From JAWLHA01 sp041690535 (GTDB lineage Bacteria; Pseudomonadota; Gammaproteobacteria; Thiohalomonadales; Thiohalomonadaceae), in assembly GCA_041690535.1 (NCBI GenBank), contig JAWLHA010000016.1:8012-72011 (forward strand): DNA of 64,000 nucleotides. Direction: 5' to 3'. The notes under the pieces are model-generated. The model made no database searches and was not told the DNA's origin. It saw only the letters and a program-made list of their open reading frames with translations. A program made the translations under genes and the position numbers. Shown here in pieces: positions 1 through 8,206 of the stretch. Position 1 is the first letter of the stretch. Each line of letters begins with the position of its first letter.

Positions 1-2137
1 CCTGGTGCTGAATATGATGACGTATCGTGGCGACCAGCCGCTCCAGGTCGATCGGCTTGGTCAGGTAGTCGTCCATCCCGGCCGTGCGGGCCCGCTGCGC
101 CTCGCTCTCCAGCGCATTGGCCGACAGGCCGATGATCGGCACCCGGCCGCCGGGTCCGCCGCGGATCCGGCGGGTGGCCTCCAGGCCGTCCATCTCCGGG
201 GTCTGCACATCCATCAGAATGACGTCGAAACGCTCCCCGGCCAGACTGAGCACCACCGCCTCGGCCCCGGTGGCGGCCACCCTGACTTCGGCGCCGATCG
301 CCTCGAGCAGGTCCTTTTCGATCTCCCGCCCGAGCAGGTCGTCATCCACCAGCAGTACGCTCATGCCGGCCAGCGCATCGGCGGCCGGCAGAGACGCCGG
401 CCCCGGCTCGTGCGGGCCGGGGCCGCGGGGCAGCGACAGCGTCAGCGCGAAGGTCGAGCCCACCCCTACAGCGCTCTCGACCGAGATCTGCGTGCCCATG
501 GCCTGGGCGATGCGCTGGCTGATGGCCAGCCCAAGCCCGGTGCCACCGAAGCGGCGGGTGGTGCTCGCATCGGCCTGGGCGAACATCTCGAACACCCGCT
601 CCATCTGCCCGTCGGTCATGCCGATGCCGGTGTCGCGCACCGCCAGGCGCACGGCGACCTGCCACTCGTCGGCCGCCACCACGTCGGCGGCGACCGTCAC
701 CGCGCCGGCGTCGGTGAACTTCACCGCATTGGCGATCAGGTTGGTGAGGATCTGGCGTAGCCGGATGGGGTCCCCCACCAGGGCGGCGGGCAGGGCGTCG
801 TCCACCATCAGGCGCACGGCCAGGCCCTTGCGCTGCGCCGAGCAGGCCGCCAGCTCCGTCACCTCCCGCAGCAGGGCCGGGAGGTCGAGCACGGTCTGCT
901 CGAGCTCGAGGTGGCCCGTCTCCGCCTTGGAGAGGTCGAGGATGGTATCGACCAGGCCCAACAAGGCGACCGATGCCGTCTTCAGCTTGAGCACGTAGCC
1001 CCGCTGGCGCTCATCCAAACCCGTACCCTGCAGCAGCTCGCCAAGCCCCACCAGGGTGTTGAGCGGCGTGCGGATCTCATGGCTCATGTTGGCCAGAAAC
1101 CGGCTCTTGGCCTCGCTGGCCTCCTCCGCCTCGCGCCGGGCCTGGCGCAGGCCTTCATTCGCCGCCGCGAGCGCCTGCTCCCGTTGCCGCCCCTGCTGCA
1201 GCAGGCGGTCGATCCACAGGGCCGAACCGAGCAGCAGGAGCAGGACACCCACGCCGGGCAGGGTGGTCTGCAGGGTAGCGCGCAGCCAGCGCTCGGTGAT
1301 CGCCCGCTCCGTGAGGGCGAAACGCACCACGAGGGGGAAGCGCTCCGACTTGCGGTAGGCGCCGACGCGGACCACCCCGTCGATGGGGGAGACCACCCAC
1401 TGGACACCGAAACGGCCCGGCTCCTCGGGGCGGGGCCCGAGATCTATTGGCCCCGCAGCGGCGGGGATGCGGACCAGCACACCGCGTTGCTCCCGGCGCA
1501 GCAGCACCACGCCATCCTGCGTGCCGAGGAAGGAGCGGAAGAATTGCTCGAAGTAATCCACGCTCACGCCCGCGATGGCCACGGCGCACAGGGCCCCAGC
1601 ATCGTCCATGAGGCGGACGCTGACCGGGATGAAGCGCGGCCCGCCCGCACCGGCACGGAACGGGCGCCCGATGTGGCTGCGCTTGCGGTTGGTGTCGGTC
1701 AGCTCGAAGTGCTCGGGGTCGAAGCCGTCGTGCCGGGCCCTGGGGGCGGGCGCATGCGCGGGCGGCAGCAGCGCCCGGCCGTCACGACCGTAGAGGGCGA
1801 CGAAGGCGAGCTGGGGAACGGTACCGACGGCGCGGGCGGCATGTGCTGCCAGCCAGCCCTCCGGCGTGTCGCCGCGCCGGCCGTCGCACAGGTCGGAGAA
1901 GCTCTCCAGCAGCAGCTCGATTTCGCCGAAGGCCCGCGAGGCCTGCTCCTCCAGGGCGACGGCGCCGATGGCGACCTTCTCCCGGGCGGCCAGCTTCTCC
2001 CGCTCCAGGTTGGCGTGGGCCAGCCAGCCCACATAGGAGAGGAAGGCGGCGGTGACCGCGGCAAAGGCGAGGAAGAGGCCCCGGCGCGGTGCGGACACCG
2101 CCTGCCGCTGTCGTTGTGTCATGGAGCTGTTCGCCAT
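1..2137 (-). CDS. Hybrid sensor histidine kinase/response regulator, C-terminus beyond the window
   Basis: Membrane-bound two-component hybrid kinase; at least 712 residues are visible and the end lies outside the left edge. In order: a membrane segment near residues 18-40, an extracytoplasmic sensing region (about 40-285) that I cannot assign to a named fold, a second membrane segment near 290-312, a short coiled coil, and a HisKA domain with phosphoacceptor His353 in NMSHEIRTPL. Then come an HATPase domain (N box NLIANAVKF, G boxes DTGIGM and GGTGLGLAI) and a receiver domain with the Asp in ILMDVQTPEMDG and the Lys in LTKPI. The ATG at 2137 has AGGA ten bases upstream; the in-frame ATG at 2122 is an alternative. 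No partner regulator is adjacent, so input and output are unknown. Confidence 0.9.
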   Translation of the reverse strand, partial: MANSSMTQRQRQAVSAPRRGLFLAFAAVTAAFLSYVGWLAHANLEREKLAAREKVAIGAVALEEQASRAFGEIELLLESFSDLCDGRRGDTPEGWLAAHAARAVGTVPQLAFVALYGRDGRALLPPAHAPAPRARHDGFDPEHFELTDTNRKRSHIGRPFRAGAGGPRFIPVSVRLMDDAGALCAVAIAGVSVDYFEQFFRSFLGTQDGVVLLRREQRGVLVRIPAAAGPIDLGPRPEEPGRFGVQWVVSPIDGVVRVGAYRKSERFPLVVRFALTERAITERWLRATLQTTLPGVGVLLLLLGSALWIDRLLQQGRQREQALAAANEGLRQARREAEEASEAKSRFLANMSHEIRTPLNTLVGLGELLQGTGLDERQRGYVLKLKTASVALLGLVDTILDLSKAETGHLELEQTVLDLPALLREVTELAACSAQRKGLAVRLMVDDALPAALVGDPIRLRQILTNLIANAVKFTDAGAVTVAADVVAADEWQVAVRLAVRDTGIGMTDGQMERVFEMFAQADASTTRRFGGTGLGLAISQRIAQAMGTQISVESAVGVGSTFALTLSLPRGPGPHEPGPASLPAADALAGMSVLLVDDDLLGREIEKDLLEAIGAEVRVAATGAEAVVLSLAGERFDVILMDVQTPEMDGLEATRRIRGGPGGRVPIIGLSANALESEAQRARTAGMDDYLTKPIDLERLVATIRHHIQHQ

Positions 2138-2395
2138 TGCTGTCTATTCCTGCCTGAATCGGTATCGGCCTTACCCGGCGGCGCCGCCCGCGGGCAACAC
2201 GCCTGTGCCGACGGGCCGATTCCATCCGCTCTTCGCGCTTCGCCCTCCCCAATCTTGTTGGGATCGGCGAGGCCGCTACTGACAGTAAGTAATATCGAGG
2301 TGGTATGGCGAAGCGGATTGATGGGCCGGGGCAGATCGGGACCGTGCGGACCGATGCCGATGCGCGTTCTGCCCGAGTTGCCACCCATCAGGTTT

Positions 2396-2431
2396 GGGTC
2401 CGGGGGGGCGCACTGTCCGCCCCCCCCCGGG
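2396..2431 (-). terminator. Candidate GC-rich hairpin after the PhnA gene
   Basis: A G-run arm (2396-2410) faces a C-run arm (2418-2431) with a seven-base loop, 11 bases past the stop of the PhnA gene on the minus strand. There is no clear T tract, so intrinsic termination is only possible. The rest of 2138-2441 shows no gene. Confidence 0.4.
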
Positions 2432-2441
2432 TTTGTGCGGT

Positions 2442-3023
2442 TCAGCTCGCCTTTTTGACGAACTTGGTCAGGATCACGATCTGCTGACCATTGACGCGCC
2501 CCTCGATGTGCTCGGGGTTGTCCGGGACCAGGGAGATCCCACGCACGGCCGTACCCCGCTTGGCGGTGAAATTGGCCCCCTTCACGTTCAGGTCCTTAAT
2601 CAGGGTCACCGTATCTCCCGCCTCGAGGACGGTGCCGTGGCAGTCGACGTGCCGGAGGAGCTCCTCTTGGGCCCGTCCTTCCCCGGTTGCCTGGGCCCAC
2701 GCCCGGGTCTCGTCATCCAGGTAGAGCATGTCCAGCAACTCCTGGGGCCAGCCCTCGGAGCTGAGGCGCGTCAGCATGCGCCACGCCATCACCTGCACTG
2801 CCGGCACCTGGCTCCACATGCTGTCATTCAGGCAGCGCCAGTGATTGACGTCGACCTTCTCCGGATCCTCGATCTGATCGCGGCAGGTCTGACACATGAG
2901 CACGCACCGGTCGGCGCTGCCATCGGAATCGGGCGGAACTTCATAGACGCCCAATCCTTCGGTTGCGCCGCAAAGCTCGCACTTGGAGCCACTACGTGCA
3001 TGCAATGCTTGTTTAGTACTCAT
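2442..3023 (-). CDS. PhnA/YjdM family zinc-ribbon protein
   Basis: A 193-residue protein of the PhnA/YjdM family, named from phosphonate operons although a role in phosphonate use is not established for the family. The N-terminal part carries Cys pairs of a zinc ribbon (CELCG near residue 15, then CVLMCQTC near 41). A middle region follows, and the C-terminal PhnA domain has DCHGTVLEAGDTVTLIKDL and VKGANFTAKRGTAVRGI. The family is commonly about 110 residues; this is the longer form with an N-terminal extension. It stands alone: the kinase downstream on the same strand is 304 bases away, and no phn transport or lyase genes are nearby. Function remains open. Confidence 0.85.
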   Translation of the reverse strand: MSTKQALHARSGSKCELCGATEGLGVYEVPPDSDGSADRCVLMCQTCRDQIEDPEKVDVNHWRCLNDSMWSQVPAVQVMAWRMLTRLSSEGWPQELLDMLYLDDETRAWAQATGEGRAQEELLRHVDCHGTVLEAGDTVTLIKDLNVKGANFTAKRGTAVRGISLVPDNPEHIEGRVNGQQIVILTKFVKKAS

Positions 3024-3245
3024 TGATCTGCCTCCAGTTTGGGGCGCCTATTATGCCGCATCCGGTCCTCTGGAGGGGGAAGCCGTTTCAGTGGGCTCGG
3101 CCCCGGTGGTCTTTCCCCGGCCCACATTAGGGCGCCATGATTTTCTAAAGTGCTGAACTACAATGTCGTTGTCGGCACTAACCGAAGCCGCGGGACCGAA
3201 GAAGTCGGGGTCCACGACGCCGACCGCAGACAGGAGGTCTAACGC

Positions 3246-4930
3246 ATGCAACGCGCGCCCCTCGGAAAACTCACGCCCCCACACATCTGGGGCGCATCTA
3301 TCGGCGTCAACGTCTGTTCCGCACCCTCGATCAGGCCAAATCCCGCCCCGTGGCCTGGGTCGCAGCCCCTGCGGGCTCCGGCAAGACGACGCTGGTGGCC
3401 AGCTACCTGCAGGCGCGAAAGCTGCCGTCCTTCTGGTATCAACTCGATGCGGGCGACGAGGATACCGCAGGCCTGTTCTACCACCTGCGGCTGGCGGCCG
3501 GGCAATTTGATCCCACCCTGTCCGAGACCCTGCCCCTGCTGGCACCCGAGTACCTCAGCGTATCGAGACCTTCTCGCGCAACTTTTTCCATCGGCTGTTC
3601 GCCGCTCTGCCGCGGCCGCTTGTGCTCGTTTTCGACAACTACCAGGACACACGGGCCGACGCCCTGGCCCGCGGCAGCGCGGGGGGATCCTTCACTCCAC
3701 TGCTTCGGATCATTGCGCTCACCCACGAAAGCCACCTGCGCTGGTTCGGCGGAAACGTTGAGGTGGCCCTCGCGCAACTGGAGCAGGCCCGCGCCCTGGC
3801 CACCGAGTCGGGCGTGCACGCCCTCGACAGTCTGCTCGCCGCCCAGTTCGTCTATGTCCACGCCTACGCCGGCGAGTTCGAGAAGGCCGAAGGGCATCTC
3901 GCGGCCATGGCGGCCGTCGATACGCCGCGGCGGCTCGACCGCTCTCACTATCACTTTCTGGCGAGCTGGGTGGCCTGGCTGCGGGGGGACGCCGAGGCCG
4001 CCTGGCAGCACGCCCTGGCCGCGGAGGGGGTGAGGGAACTGCATGCCCCCTTTCCCGAACTGGTTGTTCAGGTGGTCCTTGCCCAGCTCCTTCGCGACCG
4101 CGGCGACCCCCTTGGGGCACAGCGGTATGCACAGCGGTATCTTGCGCGCGCAAACGCGCTGGTCGCGGCCATGGGCAACAAGCTCGTGGGCTTTTTCTGC
4201 CTCTGCACGGAGGCCTGGTTCGCGTTGCTCGACGACGAACCACCGCGTGCCCTCGATCCCCTGCGGCGCGCCTTCGCCTGGGGGGCAGCCAGCGGGACCC
4301 TTCAGCATCCCTGGTGGCGACCCGACATGATGGCGGCGCTGTGTGGCCTGGCCCTCGCCCACGGCATTGAGCCCGAATACGCCCGCCGCCTGGTGCGCGT
4401 CCACCGCTTCCCGCCCCCGTCTCGCCACGCGGAAGCGGCCGAGCACTGGCCGTACCCGATCAAGATCTACGCCCTTGGGGGCTTTCGCGTGGTGAGGGAG
4501 GGCAAACCCCTTGCCGCCGCGGCGAGGAGCCAAAGCCGCCCGCTCGCACTGCTCAAGGCGCTGGTCGCCGAAGGGGCACGGGGAGTAAGCGCCAGCCGCA
4601 TTGCGGAGATCGTGTGGCCCGATGAGGTGGCGGGTGACCGTCCCAACCGACTCGAGGTCAACCTCCACCGGCTCCGGAAGCTGCTCGGAAGCAACGCCGC
4701 GGTGGTATCTGTGGACGGTCGCCTGGGGCTGGACCCGGCCTCGGTCTGGGTAGACGTGTGGTGCTTTGAGCGCGTGCGGCGCCGTGCCCACGATGAGCTG
4801 GTGAAGGCTCTGGGCGCCCGTGAAGCCGTGGCCCTTGCAACCACGGAAAAACTGCTTCGCCTCTACCGGGGGCCTTTTCTCGGGGGCGAGGCGGAGCGCG
4901 CGGTCTATCGGGGGCCGGATGGGTTGGCTG
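3246..4930 (+). pseudogene. Decayed MalT/AfsR-like ATPase regulator with BTAD domain
   Basis: Remains of a large regulator with an NTPase domain, helical repeats and a C-terminal winged-helix/BTAD domain. The ATG at 3246 follows a strong AGGAGGT. Frame 3 encodes APLGKLTPP; the reading then moves near 3290 to the frame encoding IYRRQRLFRTLDQAKSRPV and the P-loop APAGSGKTT. It shifts again near 3560 to the frame encoding NFFHRLFAALPRPLVLVFDN. After DNYQDTRADALAR the protein jumps straight into the helical-repeat region, so much of the NTPase domain is missing (inferred). The DNA-binding domain (IKIYALGGFRVVREGKPL, about 4459 on) and BTAD (WVDVWCFE, LLRLYRGPFLGGE) are in one frame. Homology stops near 4920, before the usual C-terminal RDRL segment and just before the convergent gene. 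At least four lesions make it non-functional. Confidence 0.8.
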
Positions 4931-4959
4931 CGCCACCCATCCTCCCACGTCTGCAGGCC

Positions 4960-6201
4960 TCAGGCGGGCGTGTAGAAGATGTCCCGGTAGGAGACGTACA
5001 TCGCCGCAATCATCACGGGCGAGAGCACCAAAAAGCCGAGCCCGAGCGGTAGCGCCGCCAGGATCACCAACCCAAACGTCACGATGCCGTAGACCAGAAA
5101 GGGCAGGACGTTTTTAAGGCAGGCCTTGAAGCTCAGGACGATGGCCTCGAATGCCCCCAGATCCTCAAAGGCCACCAGTGCCGGGGCAAACCAGTAGGCC
5201 ATGATCAAGGGGACCATCAGCGCCATGGCGAGCAGCGATGCAAACACCATGGGCCCCAGCATTGCTGCCGCCATCTCCGGGGAGGCCTGCCCCCCCTGCA
5301 TCTGCCCCATGGTGGCGAAGAGAGAGCCGCCGACCACCACGCCGACCACCAGCATGACGACGAAGGTCCCCACGAGATAAAGCAGCCCCACCAGGATCAA
5401 CCTGCCGGGATTGGTGGAGAATCCGGCAAACAGGTGCCTGAACTCGAAACTCTCCCCCTCTCGCTGCGCCTCGGCGCCGATCAGGAAACCGGCGATGATG
5501 ACCGGCATGAGCAGGTTCACCGCCAAGGGGCCGAGCAGCGGGATGAGGGAGGCAATGATGATCAGGATGAACCATACGACGATGGCACCGATCCAAGGCA
5601 GAGGGTTTTGCTTGAAATGGCCCCAACCACCGGTGATCCATTGCCAGCCGTGGGCGGCGGGGACCGTGTGGGGGCCCGTCATTTCCCCCTCTTCACCCGT
5701 GTGCACCGGGGTCAGGTCCGACTGGGGGGTGGCATACGGGTTTTGCTCCGCCTCCGCCGTCAGCCGCGCCTGACGCTCGCGGTATCGGGAGATGATGATG
5801 CCGCAGGCAAGACAGTCGTCGCCCTGCACTCGATCGGAACCGCATTTGGGACAACGCGGCCCCGAGGCGGCAAGGGGGCTCGTCGTGGCGGGGCGGTCCG
5901 CCCCCCCCTGGCCCGGCAACGACCCCAGGGAGTGTTGAGCCGGGTCGCCGGCTTCCAGGTGCACCTGCATCCCGAGCTTCGCCATGGCCACCCGCAACTT
6001 CTCCGCCGTGGGCCGATCCAGGTTCTTCTTCAGCGCGATGGGGTGGCTGGTGCCCAACACCTGTTGGGCTTGCGATTCGGGCACCTTGAACAGCTGCGAG
6101 AAGGCGCGAACGACCTGTTCCGGGTCGAAACCGTCCATCAGCTTCCCGCTGAACACAATCTTGAAAGTCTCTTCCACGTCCTTCTTTCTCCCATGTCCCA
6201 T
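4960..6201 (-). CDS. BPSS1780-type polytopic membrane protein with N-terminal helper domain and zinc ribbon
   Basis: A 413-residue inner-membrane protein. Residues about 10-80 form a small soluble domain (FKIVFSGKLMDGF...). A Cys4 zinc ribbon follows (CPKCGSD then CLACG, about 113-133), then a linker. From about residue 200 to the end there are roughly six membrane segments resembling the BPSS1780 family, whose function is unknown. Start: ATG at 6201. The stop lies about 30 bases beyond the last recognisable BTAD codon of the convergent pseudogene, so a rearrangement may have joined them. Alone in its transcription unit; upstream DNA holds a solo end of repeat family M. Confidence 0.75.
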   Translation of the reverse strand: MGHGRKKDVEETFKIVFSGKLMDGFDPEQVVRAFSQLFKVPESQAQQVLGTSHPIALKKNLDRPTAEKLRVAMAKLGMQVHLEAGDPAQHSLGSLPGQGGADRPATTSPLAASGPRCPKCGSDRVQGDDCLACGIIISRYRERQARLTAEAEQNPYATPQSDLTPVHTGEEGEMTGPHTVPAAHGWQWITGGWGHFKQNPLPWIGAIVVWFILIIIASLIPLLGPLAVNLLMPVIIAGFLIGAEAQREGESFEFRHLFAGFSTNPGRLILVGLLYLVGTFVVMLVVGVVVGGSLFATMGQMQGGQASPEMAAAMLGPMVFASLLAMALMVPLIMAYWFAPALVAFEDLGAFEAIVLSFKACLKNVLPFLVYGIVTFGLVILAALPLGLGFLVLSPVMIAAMYVSYRDIFYTPA

Positions 6202-6294
6202 TCAGTCCATGCCAGGGTGTTGCACCCGCCCTCCCAGGCCTCGGCAGTTTTGCTTCTTTTTTCGGCCACTGTCAACCTCGGCCCGCCGCTCCCA

Positions 6295-6333
6295 GGGTGA
6301 ACGCATACTTACGTCACGGCCGTGCTGTGAGCG
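6295..6333 (-). mobile_element. Family M copy A: solo right end
   Basis: 39 bases starting GGGTGAACGCATAC and running through CACGGCCGTGCTGTGAGCG. They match, reverse-complemented, the right end of full family M elements (46758-47020). The rest of the element is absent and the partner terminal repeat is not found nearby, so this is a deletion remnant. Confidence 0.8.
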
Positions 6334-6487
6334 CAAGGAGGCATCGCCGCTGTCCTCTACTTCCACGAACTAACCCCGGAGCAATCCATCCCCTACTCCG
6401 GGGCCTGTGGGCTAATCTCGGAGTAACGACTGATGACAGGGCGAGGGCGGGCGCGAACCCCAAGCGCCAGAACCGAGGATGGTGCCT

Positions 6488-7045
6488 ATGGAGACGAGTG
6501 TCGTAGACAAGGAAGGCGTTCACGGACGACTTCTCACAGAGGCGCGGCCGACCGCCGCCACGGGGCAGATCACAATTGCCGTAGGAGAACGCCGGATCAC
6601 GCTCCCCGCCGCTGCATTACGGCGACGCAGGTGGCGTGGCGGCTACTATGTGCCGGTCCGCTTCAGGGACCTCGATACCGCCCCGGAAGGGGTGACCATA
6701 CCCGTGATGGAAGAGCAGTTGCGGGTAGAGAAACATCCGCGCGATGAACGCGTGCGGGTGAAGAAGCAGGTCACGAGCCGCGACGAGTGGGTCGAGGTGC
6801 CCACCATCGACGAGGAGGTGAAGATCGAGCGGGTGGCAGTGAATCGGGAGGTCGATACCCCTCCCGAAGCACACTATGAAAACGGCACCTTCGTGATCCC
6901 CCTGATCGAGGAGGTGGTAGTGACCCGGAAACGGCTGGTACTCCGGGAGGAGTTGAGGATCAGCAAGCGCCGGGTGGAGAAAAGACGTCGCGAAAAGGTG
7001 ACCCTGCACCGCGAGGATGTCACGGTGAATAAGGACAGAGCGTAG
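6488..7045 (+). CDS. DUF2382 (YsnF/AvaK-type) protein
   Basis: A 185-residue, highly charged protein of the DUF2382 family, linked in other bacteria to general stress but without a defined activity. The N-terminal half (about 20-75) looks like a short beta-rich module. From about residue 80 it has the family pattern of alternating charged strands (EEQLRVEKHPRDERVRVKKQ, then VEVPTIDEEVKIERVAVNRE). The ATG at 6488 sits nine bases after GAGG and is preferred to the ATG at 6479. The next gene, 48 bases downstream, is another DUF2382 protein, so the two probably form one unit. Confidence 0.75.
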   Translation: METSVVDKEGVHGRLLTEARPTAATGQITIAVGERRITLPAAALRRRRWRGGYYVPVRFRDLDTAPEGVTIPVMEEQLRVEKHPRDERVRVKKQVTSRDEWVEVPTIDEEVKIERVAVNREVDTPPEAHYENGTFVIPLIEEVVVTRKRLVLREELRISKRRVEKRRREKVTLHREDVTVNKDRA

Positions 7046-7092
7046 TCGGGCGAGCTGGAGGCTCGCCTTCTGCAAACAGGGAGGATACCGCC

Positions 7093-8109
7093 ATGGAACG
7101 AAAAACGGTCATTGGCCTTTACGAGAACAGGGATCGGGCCGAAAGCGCGATTCAGGACCTCAAGAATGAGGGGTTTGCGTCGGGCGACATCCAGTTGAAA
7201 GGCTACGACGAGTTCGCTCGGGGCAAAGGGCGTGAGGAAGAGGGATTCTGGCGCTCGTTCCTGCAAGGCCTTGGCCTTACCGGCACCGAGGAGCGCCCCG
7301 CCGGCATGGACAAGGGCGACTTTCTGGTGGTGCTCGATGCGGACGAGGCCCAGGTGGACCATGCCGCGGACATCCTGAACCGCCACGGCGCCCTCGACAT
7401 CGATGAGCGGGCCAGCCGGTACAAGGAGGCGCGCGAGGGCGCACCCGAGCGTGCGGAATACAGGGAGGAGAAGGCTGGCGTCAAGGCGCCGGAGAAGCTC
7501 GAAGAGCGGGAAGAGGCATTGAAGGTCGGTACTCGGCCGGTCTCCCGCGGCGGCGTACGCATCTTCACCCGGCCGACCGAACGCGAGGTGGAGGAGCCGG
7601 TGACCCTGCGCGAGGAGGAGGTCCACGTGGAACGCCGGCCGGTGGATCGCCCGGCGAGCGGACGGGAGGCCGGAGCCTTCAAGGATGAGTCCTTCGAGGT
7701 GCGCGCCAAGGGTGAAGAGCCGGTGGTCGGCAAGGAGACCCGGGTCAAGGAGGAGGTGGAGGTCACCAAGACGCCCGTGGAGCGCAAGGAGACCATTCAC
7801 GAGACCCTCCGCGGTACCAAGGTGGAGGTGGAGCGGCTGAGCCCCGAGGAGGAGTCGCGTTTCATGGACGCGGAGTCGGAGTTTCACGCCGACTACGACA
7901 AAACTTACTCCTCTACCGGGGCCAAGTATGAGGATCTGCTCCCGGCGTACCGTTACGGCTACCACCTCGGACAAGACCCCTTCTTCAGCGGGGCCGACTG
8001 GAGGGAAGTGGAGCCGAAGGTGAAGAAGAATTGGGAGGAGCATAAGTACGGTGGTTGGGACTTCTACAAATCAGCCGTCCACAAAGGCTGGGAACGCGCC
8101 CACCACTAA
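7093..8109 (+). CDS. General stress protein: N-terminal YsnF-like domain plus DUF2382
   Basis: A 338-residue soluble protein. Residues 1-110 resemble the glycine-zipper-free N-terminal domain of YsnF-like stress proteins (KTVIGLYENRDRAESAIQDL, later DFLVVLDADEAQ). A charged linker follows. DUF2382 repeats (about 165-250) show VTLREEEVHVERRPVDRP and VEVTKTPVERKETIHE. The last 90 residues (EDLLPAYRYGYHLG) are aromatic and resemble tails of related proteins. A good AGGGAGG site precedes the ATG. It is the second of two consecutive DUF2382 genes. The molecular role is unknown; a cell-envelope or desiccation stress function is conjecture. Confidence 0.75.
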   Translation: MERKTVIGLYENRDRAESAIQDLKNEGFASGDIQLKGYDEFARGKGREEEGFWRSFLQGLGLTGTEERPAGMDKGDFLVVLDADEAQVDHAADILNRHGALDIDERASRYKEAREGAPERAEYREEKAGVKAPEKLEEREEALKVGTRPVSRGGVRIFTRPTEREVEEPVTLREEEVHVERRPVDRPASGREAGAFKDESFEVRAKGEEPVVGKETRVKEEVEVTKTPVERKETIHETLRGTKVEVERLSPEEESRFMDAESEFHADYDKTYSSTGAKYEDLLPAYRYGYHLGQDPFFSGADWREVEPKVKKNWEEHKYGGWDFYKSAVHKGWERAHH

Positions 8110-8206
8110 GGCGTGCCGCGGATCGGGGCCCTCGCCGGCCCCGATCCCGACAGGCGGTATCCCCGCACCCCTATGATTCGGCGCCGTGCCTCCTGACCAA
8201 TGCGCG

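Noticed and set aside
911..2458. A 515-codon plus-strand open frame
   Set aside because: Antisense shadow of the hybrid kinase. High GC opens long frames on the opposite strand; no family motif is present, whereas the minus frame shows H, N, G and receiver motifs.
3478..4791. A 437-codon minus-strand frame over the BTAD pseudogene
   Set aside because: The plus strand carries P-loop, winged-helix and BTAD motifs; the minus frame has none.
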